37,539 nucleotides of DNA from Cytophagales bacterium (GTDB lineage: Bacteria; Bacteroidota; Bacteroidia; Cytophagales; Microscillaceae): contig JAAFJK010000328.1 of NCBI GenBank assembly GCA_013298105.1, forward strand, positions 1 to 37,539. The letters are read 5' to 3'. Made by a program: the position numbers and the translations under genes. Of this stretch, positions 14,869 to 22,996 are shown piece after piece. Below the pieces are notes generated by a model that did not search any database, was not told the DNA's origin, and saw only the letters and a list, made by a program, of their open reading frames with translations. Position 1 is the first letter of the stretch. Each line of letters begins with the position of its first letter.

Positions 14869-16437
14869 TTAGACTATTTCCTCTTGCCAAACATACAACT
14901 GATAGTTAAACGGCTCAAGGCTTTGGTATATTGTATCGATTAGCGTAGAATTATTGAGTAAAAAGTTAATCACGTTGTCGTGGCGTTCTTGGGGTTCGCC
15001 TGCTGGGAAAAGTTTTTCTTTGATAGCTGTGAGTTGCTTTAGCTCTGTTTCTGCTTTGGTTTCTTGGGCTTTCTGTAGTTTTTTCTCAATAGTTTCGAGG
15101 CTTTTGAGTGTTTTTTGTTTTTCGGCTTCTATACTTCCTGTGAGCGATTTGTCCCACTGTTCGGCTTTCAGGGCAAGGTCTTTGAAAGTGTTTTCTACCT
15201 CCTGCCTTGCCTGCCCCAGCGTGATTTTGTCGCCCATAGTTTGGGTAATGATTTTTTCTTTCAAGGTATTTTCGGCTTCAAAAATGTCGGGTAGGCTCAA
15301 GCCCAATTTAGCCATTTTCTTTTGAATTGTTTTGGAGATGATAAGCCCAAAATTGCGCGGCAGGAGGAGCGGCATTTGTACCTCATAGATTTCAAAAAGT
15401 GCCTTAAACTGTAGCCAGTAGGCAAGTTCGCCCGGACCGCCCACGTAGGCAAGGTTGGGTAAAATAAGCTCTTGATAAAGCGGTCTGAGCAATACGTTGG
15501 GGCTGAATCTTTCGGGATATTGCGCTATTTCTTGGCGCATACTTTCTGCCGTAAAGCTGTATTCGCCCTGTGCGGTCTGGTAGGCAAGGTCTGGGGACTT
15601 GCCTGCCACGATACGCTCGCGGAAACCTTCACGCAGGTAAAAAAAGTTTATCTCACGTGGATTTACTTGGGTTTTGTAACCAAGTGTCTGCAATTTTTCG
15701 TTTGTTTCGGCAACAGGCTTATACGATTTTTGTTGAAAAATATCGGCTTCCATTACAGGGCGGAGGCTTTGCTTTAGTGTAGCATCATCTGCATCAAGAC
15801 AGACTATGCCGTATTCGCCCAGCAAATGATGGACTAACTTTCGGGTGGCTTCGGCTAAGTCTGTAGCCTCCGCATAGATAGCTTCCCAAGCGGGCATTCT
15901 TTCCTGCATTTGTGCCAAAACGTCTGCCAATTCATTGGTTTTGAACTTGCCTACCGCCCCGCGCTGTGTGCTTTCCCACGTGGTTTTTTGTCCAAAAAGA
16001 TGGAAATGGTTTACTTCTGCAAAATCGTGGTCTTCTGAAGCGAGCCAATACATAGGCACAAATTCGTAGGCAGGATATTGCTTTTTGAGTGCTTCTGCAA
16101 GGCGGACTGTAGTCAAAATCTTATACACAAAGTACATAGGACCTGTATAGAGGCAGAGCTGATGTCCTGTCGTAACTGTAAAGGTATTGGGGCGCAAAAG
16201 TGCGTCTATCTGTGCTGTAGGTGGGTTTGGTACAGTGGCATATTGGGCTTTCAGCACACTTACGAGCGTTTCGCGCTGTGATTTGCCAAACGTTTTTTGG
16301 TGGATAACTTCTTGGAATGCAGTTATTTCTGGGGCGTGGTTATAAAAAGGCGTTAGCGCAGTTTTTTGGGTGATGTAGTCCAAAAAAAGTGGACTAAACA
16401 AGTGGGTAGCCTCAAAAGGCAGGCAAGTAGATTGCAT
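14869..16437 (-). CDS. bshC: Bacillithiol biosynthesis cysteine-adding enzyme BshC
   Basis: 522 residues, normal for the family. BshC adds cysteine to glucosaminyl-malate in the last step of bacillithiol synthesis, the low-molecular-weight thiol of many Bacteroidota and Firmicutes. Seen: TVTTGHQLCLYTGPMYFVYK, PMYWLASEDHDFAEVNHFH (the conserved ASEDHDF core), GPGELAYWLQF, a long C-terminal coiled coil (about residues 400-475), and PAGEPQERHDNVINFL near the end. It follows the VOC gene on the same strand with a 38-base gap, so they may be co-transcribed. The bshA and bshB genes are not in the window. Confidence 0.95.
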   Translation of the reverse strand: MQSTCLPFEATHLFSPLFLDYITQKTALTPFYNHAPEITAFQEVIHQKTFGKSQRETLVSVLKAQYATVPNPPTAQIDALLRPNTFTVTTGHQLCLYTGPMYFVYKILTTVRLAEALKKQYPAYEFVPMYWLASEDHDFAEVNHFHLFGQKTTWESTQRGAVGKFKTNELADVLAQMQERMPAWEAIYAEATDLAEATRKLVHHLLGEYGIVCLDADDATLKQSLRPVMEADIFQQKSYKPVAETNEKLQTLGYKTQVNPREINFFYLREGFRERIVAGKSPDLAYQTAQGEYSFTAESMRQEIAQYPERFSPNVLLRPLYQELILPNLAYVGGPGELAYWLQFKALFEIYEVQMPLLLPRNFGLIISKTIQKKMAKLGLSLPDIFEAENTLKEKIITQTMGDKITLGQARQEVENTFKDLALKAEQWDKSLTGSIEAEKQKTLKSLETIEKKLQKAQETKAETELKQLTAIKEKLFPAGEPQERHDNVINFLLNNSTLIDTIYQSLEPFNYQLYVWQEEIV

Positions 16438-16475
16438 AAGTAGATTTTTACCTTTTAAGGGCTGTTAAAAGTGTG

Positions 16476-16847
16476 TTAAAGTTTGGCATACTCTACATCA
16501 TCTGCCTCCCAAAGCTCAAGTTTATTGCCTTCGAGGTCAAGGATATGCACAAACTTCCCATAGCTGTAGGTTTCTATAGCATCAAGTATTGTTACGCCTT
16601 TTGCCTGAAGGTCTTTTACGAGGGCTTCGAGGTCATCTACCCTGAAGTTTATCATAAAATCTTTGGCAGATGGCTCAAAATAAGTCGTATCTGCTTTGAA
16701 AGGACTCCAGACTGCAAAGCCTGTTTGGTTAAAATTTGCCCCGTAAGGGTTGGTATCAAAGCCGAGCATCTCAGCATACCATTGGCGCATTTTTTCGGCA
16801 TCTTGGCATTTGAAAAAAATACCGCCCAATCCTGTTACTTTTGCCAT
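16476..16847 (-). CDS. VOC-superfamily (glyoxalase/bleomycin resistance-like) protein
   Basis: 123 residues with one vicinal-oxygen-chelate domain: VTGLGGIFFKCQDAEKMRQWYAEMLGFD, FMINFRVDDLEALVKDLQAKGV, and the closing HILDLEGNKLELWEADD, which carries the typical metal-ligand glutamate. VOC proteins range from glyoxalase I to thiol transferases and dioxygenases. The position directly upstream of bshC hints at a thiol-linked detoxification role, but that is inference. Confidence 0.85.
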   Translation of the reverse strand: MAKVTGLGGIFFKCQDAEKMRQWYAEMLGFDTNPYGANFNQTGFAVWSPFKADTTYFEPSAKDFMINFRVDDLEALVKDLQAKGVTILDAIETYSYGKFVHILDLEGNKLELWEADDVEYAKL

Positions 16848-16862
16848 ATCTTTTTTTTATTG

Positions 16863-16870
16863 CAAAGGTA
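16863..16870 (-). promoter_or_regulatory. -7 box (TACCTTTG) for the VOC-bshC unit
   Basis: The minus strand reads TTTTTACCTTTGCAATAAAA. The box ends 15 nt before the ATG at 16847. No clear -33 TTG is seen at the right distance. Confidence 0.45.
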
Positions 16871-16922
16871 AAAATAAAATTTGAAAAATATGCTGTATCT
16901 TTACAGCTTGATTTTTAATTTG

Positions 16923-17921
16923 ATGATGAACTTACAATGTCGCCTCATGCACCGCCCTGTCGGTACACCCCAAAGCAGTGATTTTAGCTTCACAGAAGAA
17001 GCCTTGCCTACCCCAAAGGCTGGGGAAATTTTACTCAAAACCCACTATATATCGCTCGACCCTGCTATGCGCGGCTGGATGAATGATGCCAAATCTTACC
17101 TGCCGCCTGTCGGCTTGGGCGAAGTGATGCGTGCTGGCACTATCAGCGAAGTAATCGCTTCCGAAAATCCGCAGTTTGCAGTAGGCGAGTTTGTTTTTGG
17201 CTCAGAAGGTGTGCAGGCGTATAGCCTTTCGGCAGGCAAGGGCTTGATGAAAGTTTCTCCAGCACTTGCCTCCTTGCCTACCTATCTTGGTACGCTCGGC
17301 ATCACAGGCTTGACTGCCTATTTTGGACTTTTGCGCATAGGCGCACCCAAAGCAGGAGAAACACTCGTGGTATCGGGTGCGGCAGGAGCAGTAGGCATGG
17401 TCGTGGGACAGTTGGGCAAAATCATGGGCTGTAGGGTGGTAGGCATCGCAGGCGATAAGGAAAAATGCGACTATGTAGTGAATGAACTGGGCTTTGATGC
17501 TTGTATCAACTACAAAGTGGAAAAGGTAGGCAAGGCATTGCGCACGCATTGTCCTTCAGGGATTGATATTTATTTTGACAACGTGGGAGGCGAAATACTC
17601 GATACAGTCCTTACCCAAATCAATAAATTTGCGCGTATTCCACTTTGTGGGGCTATCTCACAATACAACGCTACAGGCGATATACACGCACCGAAAAACT
17701 ATCTTTCGCTTCTCGTCAATCGTGCAAAGTTGGAAGGCTTTATCGTCCTTGACTATGTACAAGACTATGGCAAAGCAATCCAAGAAATGGCTACTTGGCT
17801 TGCAGAAGGCAAACTAAAAACCCGCGAACAAGTCATATCGGGCGGTATTCGGGCATTCTTGCCTACTCTTTTGATGCTTTTTGAAGGCAAAAATACAGGC
17901 AAACTTGTGTTGGAAGTATAA
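16923..17921 (+). CDS. NADP-dependent MDR-family oxidoreductase (LTB4 dehydrogenase/CurA type)
   Basis: 333 residues from the ATG at 16923; an in-frame ATG at 16881 would overlap the likely promoter region. It is a zinc-free medium-chain dehydrogenase/reductase: HYISLDPAMRGWM near the N-terminus is the signature of the leukotriene B4 12-hydroxydehydrogenase / alkenal double-bond reductase group, followed by GAAGAVGMVVGQLGKIMGC (NADP-binding) and DIYFDNVGGEILD. These enzymes reduce carbon-carbon double bonds of enones and alkenals in the cytosol. It is divergent from the VOC-bshC unit. Confidence 0.9.
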   Translation: MMNLQCRLMHRPVGTPQSSDFSFTEEALPTPKAGEILLKTHYISLDPAMRGWMNDAKSYLPPVGLGEVMRAGTISEVIASENPQFAVGEFVFGSEGVQAYSLSAGKGLMKVSPALASLPTYLGTLGITGLTAYFGLLRIGAPKAGETLVVSGAAGAVGMVVGQLGKIMGCRVVGIAGDKEKCDYVVNELGFDACINYKVEKVGKALRTHCPSGIDIYFDNVGGEILDTVLTQINKFARIPLCGAISQYNATGDIHAPKNYLSLLVNRAKLEGFIVLDYVQDYGKAIQEMATWLAEGKLKTREQVISGGIRAFLPTLLMLFEGKNTGKLVLEV

Positions 17922-17940
17922 AGTTAAATTGCTGATAATC

Positions 17941-17973
17941 AAACGTATAAGTTTTTGAAAACCTTATACGTTT
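17941..17973 (+). terminator. Terminator after the MDR oxidoreductase gene
   Basis: AAACGTATAAG (17941-17951) pairs perfectly with CTTATACGTTT (17963-17973), loop 11 nt, 20 bases after the stop. The T run is short (TTTTG). Confidence 0.6.
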
Positions 17974-18029
17974 TGCAGGTCTAAATCTGAAAAAAAGACC
18001 GCTTTATTTTTATATTCAAAAAAACTATA

Positions 18030-18037
18030 TACTTTTG
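18030..18037 (+). promoter_or_regulatory. -7 box (TACTTTTG) upstream of nrnA
   Basis: TACTTTTGCACTC fits the -7 consensus and would give a leader of roughly 75 nt before the ATG at 18114. The -33 element is weak. The leader contains a 13-codon frame starting with ATG at 18061. Confidence 0.4.
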
Positions 18038-18113
18038 CACTCACAAAACGTTAAAATAACATGACAACAGGCAAAAGCCTCTTGTCGCTTTTGGAAACTT
18101 AGTATTCCTCTGA

Positions 18114-19136
18114 ATGGATAGTATAGACGAGTATAAACAGTGGATATGCCAGCCACGTAAGTTGGTCATTGTTACTCACCACACTCCTGATGCTGATGCG
18201 CTTGGCTCAAGTCTTGCGCTCGCTCAATATTTAAAAAAAAGGCATCACCAAGTAACGGTTATCAGCCCAAGCGTTTATCCAGCTTTTTTGGCGTGGATGG
18301 ACGAAGGACATGAGGTCATGATATATAGCCCCGAAACGCACCTTGCCTGCCAAAACACATTGCTTGAGGCTGAAATGGTTTTTATGCTGGATTTTTCGTC
18401 TTACGACCGACTCCAGACTTTGCGCCCACTGATAGAAAACTTGCCTACCAAACGGTTCGTGATAGACCACCACCAAAACCCCGAAATAAATGCCGACTTT
18501 TGGGTATGGGATACCACAGCTTGTTCAACTTGTGAGCTTGTTTATACGCTGATAGAGCAACTCGGAGATGCAAACTCGATAGATGTACCTATAGGCGAAT
18601 ATCTCTATGCAGGCATAGTAACAGATACATCTTCTTTCAAAAAAGCCTCTACCACCAGAAAAGCACACATCATTACCGCCAGCCTCATGGAGTTGGGGGT
18701 TTGCACAAACAGGGTACAACGATTGATATACGATAATTTTTCAGAAGACCGCCTGCATTTTATAGGGCATATTCTAAAAGACAAACTGCACGTTTTGCCC
18801 GAATACCACGCTTGTTATTTTGTCATCACTGCCCAAGAATTAGAAGACTATCACACCCAACTCGGCGATACAGAAGGCTTGGTAGATTATGCACTTTCGG
18901 TAAAAGATACCATTATAGCAGGAATTTTTATAGAAAAAGGCGACTGTATCAAAGTTTCGCTCCGCTCTGCAGGCGACTTTGCCGTAAATCATATCGCGCG
19001 ACAATACTTCAATGGAGGCGGACACTTGAACTCTGCCGCAGGCAGTGTCAAAATCCCCCTCGACCAAGCCGAAAAAACGTTTTTGCAAGCCCTTGCACAA
19101 CACAAAGAACAACTCCAAAATTTAGTATTATGCTAA
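18114..19136 (+). CDS. nrnA: DHH/DHHA1-family oligoribonuclease / pAp phosphatase (NrnA type)
   Basis: 340 residues, normal for the family. NrnA degrades nano-RNAs (2-5 nt) and removes the 3'-phosphate of pAp, replacing Orn and CysQ. Seen: VTHHTPDADALGSSLA (metal ligands D26, D28), MLDFSSYDRL (D93), FVIDHHQNP (the DHH motif, residues 118-120), YAGIVTDTSSFK, and the DHHA1 glycine motif FNGGGHLNSAAG near residue 300. The next gene starts 7 bases before this one ends, so they are translationally coupled. Confidence 0.92.
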   Translation: MDSIDEYKQWICQPRKLVIVTHHTPDADALGSSLALAQYLKKRHHQVTVISPSVYPAFLAWMDEGHEVMIYSPETHLACQNTLLEAEMVFMLDFSSYDRLQTLRPLIENLPTKRFVIDHHQNPEINADFWVWDTTACSTCELVYTLIEQLGDANSIDVPIGEYLYAGIVTDTSSFKKASTTRKAHIITASLMELGVCTNRVQRLIYDNFSEDRLHFIGHILKDKLHVLPEYHACYFVITAQELEDYHTQLGDTEGLVDYALSVKDTIIAGIFIEKGDCIKVSLRSAGDFAVNHIARQYFNGGGHLNSAAGSVKIPLDQAEKTFLQALAQHKEQLQNLVLC

Positions 19137-20071
19137 CGTTACAGACTCCCGCCTTGCCTGCCCCTACGGGTGGCGAGCAGAAAAACTTTATGCCCTTGTT
19201 GTTTGCTATGCTGATATTCATGGTGGTAGGCTGTATGCAGGAAACTACAGATAAGCAGGGGGCAGGCAAGGACAAAGTAACAGAAACTACTACCTTGCCC
19301 AATCACGTAAAATATACTTTCCACAAACGCAACGACAAAGGGCGAAAACCCAAAGAAGGCGACTTGGTAACGTTTCACTTAAGGGTACAAAACCACAAAG
19401 ACGTGGAACTAAGCAGTAACTTGCACCCCGAAATACCTTACGAAGAAAATTATTTTATCTACAAGCCTTTTTTCAAAGAAGTTTTTGCGATGGCTTCAGA
19501 AGGCGACAGCCTCAGTTTTTGGATAAATGCCGACTCGCTCAGGGGCAGGCAAGGCTACCTCGAGACACCCAAAGTCCCCGCAGGTACACCTATCAAATGG
19601 ACACTCAAAGTGATTCGGGTGCGCTCAAAAGAAGAAATAAAACGCGAACTGAAAGAGAAATACGCCAAACGCCACACTGCCGATAGCCTCGCCATCACTG
19701 CCTATATCCAAGACTTAAAAAAAAAAGAATTGAGGATAGAGATGCAGGTTACGGATTCGGGTTTGCATTACTATATCCGCAAACCAGGCAAGGGCAGACC
19801 GCCCCAAGAAGGCGACACCGTAACAGTGAACTACACCGAGAAGTCCATAGATGGCAAATTATTCAGCAAATCTGATGCCCCCATGGAATTTGTGATAGGT
19901 TATACGATGCCCAAAGGTCTTGACGAAGGTCTTTCGCTTATGACAGAGGGCGCAAGCAGTGTTTTTATCTTGCCTACCAAACTCGGCTATGAAGACGAAA
20001 ATATGACCGAAAATATGTCCAAAAATGTCATCTTGGTCTATGAGATAGACATGATAAAGATGAAGCATTAG
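19130..20071 (+). CDS. FKBP-type peptidyl-prolyl isomerase lipoprotein
   Basis: 313 residues from ATG 19130, which overlaps the nrnA stop; the start at 19190 (MPLLFAMLIF) would give a more usual signal peptide. The lipobox is VVGC (C35 counted from 19130). The last about 110 residues form an FKBP domain (GKGRPPQEGDTVTVNYTEKS, FVIGYTMPKGLDEGLSLMTE, FILPTKLGYED). A degenerate FKBP-like half precedes it (GRKPKEGDLVTFHLRVQNHK, FKEVFAMASEGDSLSFWI). Lipid-anchored FKBPs assist folding of envelope proteins; GldI of gliding bacteria is one such protein, but I cannot assign this as GldI. Confidence 0.88.
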   Translation: MLTLQTPALPAPTGGEQKNFMPLLFAMLIFMVVGCMQETTDKQGAGKDKVTETTTLPNHVKYTFHKRNDKGRKPKEGDLVTFHLRVQNHKDVELSSNLHPEIPYEENYFIYKPFFKEVFAMASEGDSLSFWINADSLRGRQGYLETPKVPAGTPIKWTLKVIRVRSKEEIKRELKEKYAKRHTADSLAITAYIQDLKKKELRIEMQVTDSGLHYYIRKPGKGRPPQEGDTVTVNYTEKSIDGKLFSKSDAPMEFVIGYTMPKGLDEGLSLMTEGASSVFILPTKLGYEDENMTENMSKNVILVYEIDMIKMKH

Positions 20072-20127
20072 TTCTACTTTGGCAATCTATATTTTTCATT
20101 GTTGAATTTTTCTGATACTAATAGCAC

Positions 20128-20386
20128 TTAAATTGTAGTTATTATAAGTCTTTTAAAAATTTGATTATCAATATTTTATAAAGAATTTTCTTGCAAAAGG
20201 TCTAAAAAATTAAGGAGCATCTTTTGATTATTTTAGCCTATTTGCAACTTGTATGTGTGGGTGGGTACGGAAATTCCTAAAAAGCCTCCTTTTTTACCTA
20301 TCTTTTTTAGATACCTTTTGCAAATAAATTTAGTGTAATAATCTTAATATCAATTACTTACAAACAAAATAATAACTACAATTTAA
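20128..20386. repeat. 259-bp nested inverted-repeat element
   Basis: TTAAATTGTAGTTATTAT (20128-20145) recurs exactly inverted at 20369-20386. Nested inside, TTGCAAAAGGTCTAAAAAA near 20190 pairs with TTTTTTAGATACCTTTTGCA near 20300-20320 with a 2-base bulge. This fills the whole gap between the FKBP gene and the Uma2-type gene. No coding potential and no target duplication seen. Confidence 0.65.
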
Positions 20387-20403
20387 ACAATAAACTTTTT
20401 ATT

Positions 20404-20898
20404 ATGCCTTCACCTTCTTTCATTCATCAAAACATCTCCAATGATATTTCCTATAATTTGACCAATTTTGTAAGAGAAAATAAAGTAGGCGAGGTATTGT
20501 ATGCACCATTAGATACTAAATTTGATAAAAATAATGTAGTACAGCCTGATATTTTATTGATTGCCAATACAAACTATAGCATTGTGAAAGAAAATTATAT
20601 AAATGGTGTGCCTGACCTAATAGTTGAAATATTCTCGCCTGAAGATAAAAAACAAACCATACATGAAAAGAACGCCCTTTATGAACGAACAGGTGTAAAA
20701 GAATATTGGACAGTATATCCCAAAAAACGAACCATCAAAGTAGAAATCTTAGAAGAAGGTAAGTTCAAACTGCATAGTGAAGGCAAAAAAATAGGCGAGA
20801 TAAATTCTAAAGTTTTAGAGGGATTTTCTGTAAAAATAGAAGATATTATGCCTGAAAGCCTATTTGAAAATAAGAAAAAAGACAAGAAGAAATCGTAA
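20404..20898 (+). CDS. Uma2-family (DUF820) PD-(D/E)XK endonuclease-like protein, N-terminus missing
   Basis: 164 residues. The core of the Uma2 fold is present: VVQPDILLIA (catalytic D), VPDLIVEIFSPEDK (E), then YERTGVKEYWTVYP and LEGFSVKIEDIMP. Normal members begin with a helix and a Y-E-L-I-x-G-E block about 30-40 residues before the motif PSPSxxHQ; here the frame starts at exactly that motif (MPSPSFIHQ), and the frame upstream has no match to it. So this is a shortened copy, possibly cut by the inverted-repeat element upstream. Family function is poorly known; Uma2 proteins are often multicopy and mobile-looking. Confidence 0.8.
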   Translation: MPSPSFIHQNISNDISYNLTNFVRENKVGEVLYAPLDTKFDKNNVVQPDILLIANTNYSIVKENYINGVPDLIVEIFSPEDKKQTIHEKNALYERTGVKEYWTVYPKKRTIKVEILEEGKFKLHSEGKKIGEINSKVLEGFSVKIEDIMPESLFENKKKDKKKS

Positions 20899-20905
20899 AA
20901 TAACA

Positions 20906-20935
20906 ACCTTGCCTATCCACGCGGGCAGGCAAGGT
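20906..20935. terminator. Bidirectional terminator hairpin built from two CTTGCCTRCC words
   Basis: ACCTTGCCT (20906-20914) pairs with AGGCAAGGT (20927-20935), with partial inner pairing across ATCCACGCGGGC. It lies exactly between the converging stops of the Uma2-type gene (20898) and the PD-(D/E)XK-like gene (20946). Confidence 0.65.
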
Positions 20936-20945
20936 AAAAATATGT

Positions 20946-21605
20946 CTATTCATCTCCCCAAATTTCGAAAATGGTTTGTTTGTGAGATTTGAGTAATTTC
21001 AATATCTGCATGGTGTCTGCCGCATCAGTAGCATCAAATGCTTTGCTTATACTGTATGCTACTCCATCAAGTATCATAAAAAACCAGTTTCTGCCTATCA
21101 CATACGAGCCATAAAGAGGCTTACCTGCCATTTTAGGCGTGTCCATGTTTTTTTGTTGTGCTACCAACATAGCTACCAAACATTGCCCTGCGGGGTCTGG
21201 ACTGTTATTATCCAATTCTTTTTTGTATTCATGGAGGCAAAAGAAAGGCGATTTTACTTCTTGTTTCCCACGCGCCACCATAAAATCGGGATTTCCACTG
21301 ATGTATTCGCCATCTACTGTTCCATCTAAAGCACGATTGGCAAATGCCGATAGTTCTTCGGTATCATAATTTACAAGCGTGATGATATTGCCAATGAACT
21401 TCATTTTTAGTTCATCTTCACTCCAATAATCTACATACAACAGCATTTGTTCGCGCCAACGCCTCAACGTTTCTTCTTCGTAGGCATCAACTTCTATAGG
21501 CAAGGCTTTTTCAAACCATTCCAACAAAATAGGGTGATTAGGAATTCTTTTGAGTCCAAAGCGTTCCTTTAGTTTTTCTCTTGTCCACTCTCTGAAGGTA
21601 CTCAT
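20946..21605 (-). CDS. Hypothetical protein with PD-(D/E)XK nuclease-like motif
   Basis: 219 residues from ATG 21605 (MSTFREWTREKLKERFGL); a longer frame reaching 21725 runs through the hairpin at 21701-21726 and is rejected. The sequence GNPDFMVARGKQEVKSPFFC with D..(E)xK spacing, followed by LHEYKKEL and PDPAGQCLVAMLVAQ, resembles restriction-endonuclease-like hypotheticals common in Bacteroidota and cyanobacteria. The closing YGSYVIGRNWFFMIL is also typical of that group. Function unknown; nuclease activity is inferred from the motif only. Confidence 0.7.
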   Translation of the reverse strand: MSTFREWTREKLKERFGLKRIPNHPILLEWFEKALPIEVDAYEEETLRRWREQMLLYVDYWSEDELKMKFIGNIITLVNYDTEELSAFANRALDGTVDGEYISGNPDFMVARGKQEVKSPFFCLHEYKKELDNNSPDPAGQCLVAMLVAQQKNMDTPKMAGKPLYGSYVIGRNWFFMILDGVAYSISKAFDATDAADTMQILKLLKSHKQTIFEIWGDE

Positions 21606-21624
21606 AAGGTAAAATATTTTGAGG

Positions 21625-21632
21625 CAAATATA
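21625..21632 (-). promoter_or_regulatory. -7 box (TATATTTG) for the PD-(D/E)XK-like gene
   Basis: On the minus strand TATATTTG precedes the ATG at 21605 with a leader of about 19 nt. No convincing -33 TTTG at 19-21 nt. Confidence 0.45.
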
Positions 21633-21700
21633 ACACAAAAAAGCTGTTTTTATAGCTTTTTTGAATAGTTTTTTCAAAAAAAAGTATTTTGCAAAAAAAA

Positions 21701-21726
21701 CTTGCCTACCCACGCGGGCAGGCAAG
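21701..21726. repeat. Palindrome of two CTTGCCTRCC words in a divergent intergenic region
   Basis: CTTGCCTACC (21701-21710) faces GGCAGGCAAG (21717-21726) around CACGCG; the arms pair along 7-10 bp. It is almost the same sequence as the hairpin at 20906-20935 but lies between divergent genes, where a terminator is not expected. It is flanked by A runs on both sides. Confidence 0.85.
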
Positions 21727-21749
21727 AAAAAAAATATTCCCAGCCAAAT

Positions 21750-21780
21750 TTTGCTTTAAAAGCCCTTTTTCGTATCTTTG
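21750..21780 (+). promoter_or_regulatory. Promoter of the secreted hypothetical gene at 21792
   Basis: TTTG (21750-21753), 19 nt, TATCTTTG (21773-21780), ATG 11 nt later. The 42 bases 21746-21787 are nearly identical to the promoter region of mutS2 at 22852-22895. Confidence 0.7.
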
Positions 21781-21791
21781 CAGAAAATATT

Positions 21792-22610
21792 ATGAAAAAA
21801 ACGTTTGCTTTATTACTTTTCAGCCTAATTTTTTCAATCAATTATGTTTGTGGTCAAGTAACCATTCACGCTAACCTCGACACCTTGCCTACCTTCAAAG
21901 CAATAGAAGAATATCCAGGCAGTACTCATAAAATGATTAACATTCTCGAAAAACGTCTAAATAAAAAAGACACAGTAGAAATTGCGCTGTTGCCTATGTT
22001 GTTTAGTTGCAGATATTCCAAAGATGCCCAAAACTTTACTTCGGATAGTACAAACCATACTATGTTCAGCAATGCTATGCTAAAATCTACCAAAAAATAT
22101 GTGCGCAAAAAGTTGCCTAACAGTATTTTTGTGCCAAATAATATAAATGAAGAAGCATACATACATTTGGACTCCATACAAAAAAGCCTTGCGCACCAAA
22201 ACAATAAAGAATACAAATATATTAAACGTTTTCTATCTTCTCTACCTGAAATAAAACAACGATATGTACTTGTGTGCAATATAAATTGGGAATATCACAA
22301 GCCTTACACAGTTACTGAAACGAAAAAAAAGGAAAAAATCCCATTTGTATATGCATTGTTTGTAATGCTAACTTCTATGTTTTCAGATGAACCATACCGA
22401 AGCGAAAGACCTGAACGCCCAATGACATTGACCAAAGGAAGTTTATTTCTATTTGATAGAAAATATAACAGCCTCATGTATTTTAGGCGTGCTTCAGATA
22501 GTAGCACTGCATCAATTCAGCCAAATTCAAAAAGCAGGTGGATATTGGACGTTCTTTTGAAACGATTGACAAAAGAAATGGAAGATATCATAAATATAAA
22601 AACGCGATAG
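21792..22610 (+). CDS. Secreted hypothetical protein
   Basis: 272 residues from ATG 21792, which gives a clear signal peptide (MKKTFALLLFSLIFSINYVC, cleavage near CGQ) and sits 11 nt behind a strong promoter; an open frame extending upstream to 21702 crosses that promoter. The mature part is basic and helix-rich (EKRLNKKDTVEIALLPMLF; RYVLVCNINWEYHKPY). It contains one hydrophobic segment (about 212-225). No recognised family or partner. Confidence 0.7.
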   Translation: MKKTFALLLFSLIFSINYVCGQVTIHANLDTLPTFKAIEEYPGSTHKMINILEKRLNKKDTVEIALLPMLFSCRYSKDAQNFTSDSTNHTMFSNAMLKSTKKYVRKKLPNSIFVPNNINEEAYIHLDSIQKSLAHQNNKEYKYIKRFLSSLPEIKQRYVLVCNINWEYHKPYTVTETKKKEKIPFVYALFVMLTSMFSDEPYRSERPERPMTLTKGSLFLFDRKYNSLMYFRRASDSSTASIQPNSKSRWILDVLLKRLTKEMEDIINIKTR

Positions 22611-22682
22611 TTTATAGGAGGGTGTTTGAAAAGGGCAACCTTAATTCTTGTTGCCAAATTTTATATGGTTTATTGGCTTGTT

Positions 22683-22766
22683 ATGCTGAATGAAGTGAAG
22701 CATCTCGTTTTTGAATGATGATTTTTGAACGAGAAACGAGATTTTTTGCTTCGCTCAAAATGGCAA
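22683..22766. repeat. Imperfect inverted repeat between the secreted protein gene and mutS2
   Basis: GCTGAATGAAGTGAAGCATC..CTCGTTT on the left mirrors AAACGAGATTTTTTGCTTCG..CTCA on the right. I recall similar GAAGTGAAGCATCTC / CTTCGCTC intergenic repeats from other Bacteroidota. The 386-base gap around it also holds the mutS2 promoter and leader hairpin. Confidence 0.6.
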
Positions 22767-22856
22767 GACAATATTTTATTTGGTTGTCTTTTTCAGGTAA
22801 GGACTTTTCAGACAGACTCTTTTTTGTTGTGTTCACTTTTTATAATTGCCTAAATT

Positions 22857-22887
22857 TTTGCTTTAAAAGCCCTTTTTTGTACCTTTG
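22857..22887 (+). promoter_or_regulatory. Promoter of mutS2
   Basis: TTTG (22857-22860), 19 nt, TACCTTTG (22880-22887). It gives a leader of about 100 nt that contains a large stem-loop. See the near-duplicate at 21750-21780. Confidence 0.7.
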
Positions 22888-22904
22888 CAGAAAATCAAAA
22901 AAAA

Positions 22905-22986
22905 AAAGCCCCCAACCCCAAAGGGGAGTTTTTAGTTTTGTCCATTTATTATTATAAAAATGCTCCCCTTTGGGGCTGGGGGCTTT
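22905..22986 (+). promoter_or_regulatory. Large stem-loop in the mutS2 leader
   Basis: AAAGCCCCCAACCCCAAAGG..GGAG (22905-22928) pairs with its inverted copy at 22963-22986 with one mismatch, a 24-bp GC-rich stem. The stem ends 10 bases before the mutS2 ATG, so it probably includes or masks the ribosome-binding region. Whether it regulates mutS2 or is an inserted dispersed repeat is not decidable here. Confidence 0.6.
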
Positions 22987-22996
22987 CAATCCAAAT

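Noticed and set aside
18812-19129. N-terminal extension of the FKBP gene by 106 codons
   Set aside because: It overlaps the nrnA coding region, has Arg/Cys-rich shadow composition, and the lipoprotein signal starts after 19130.
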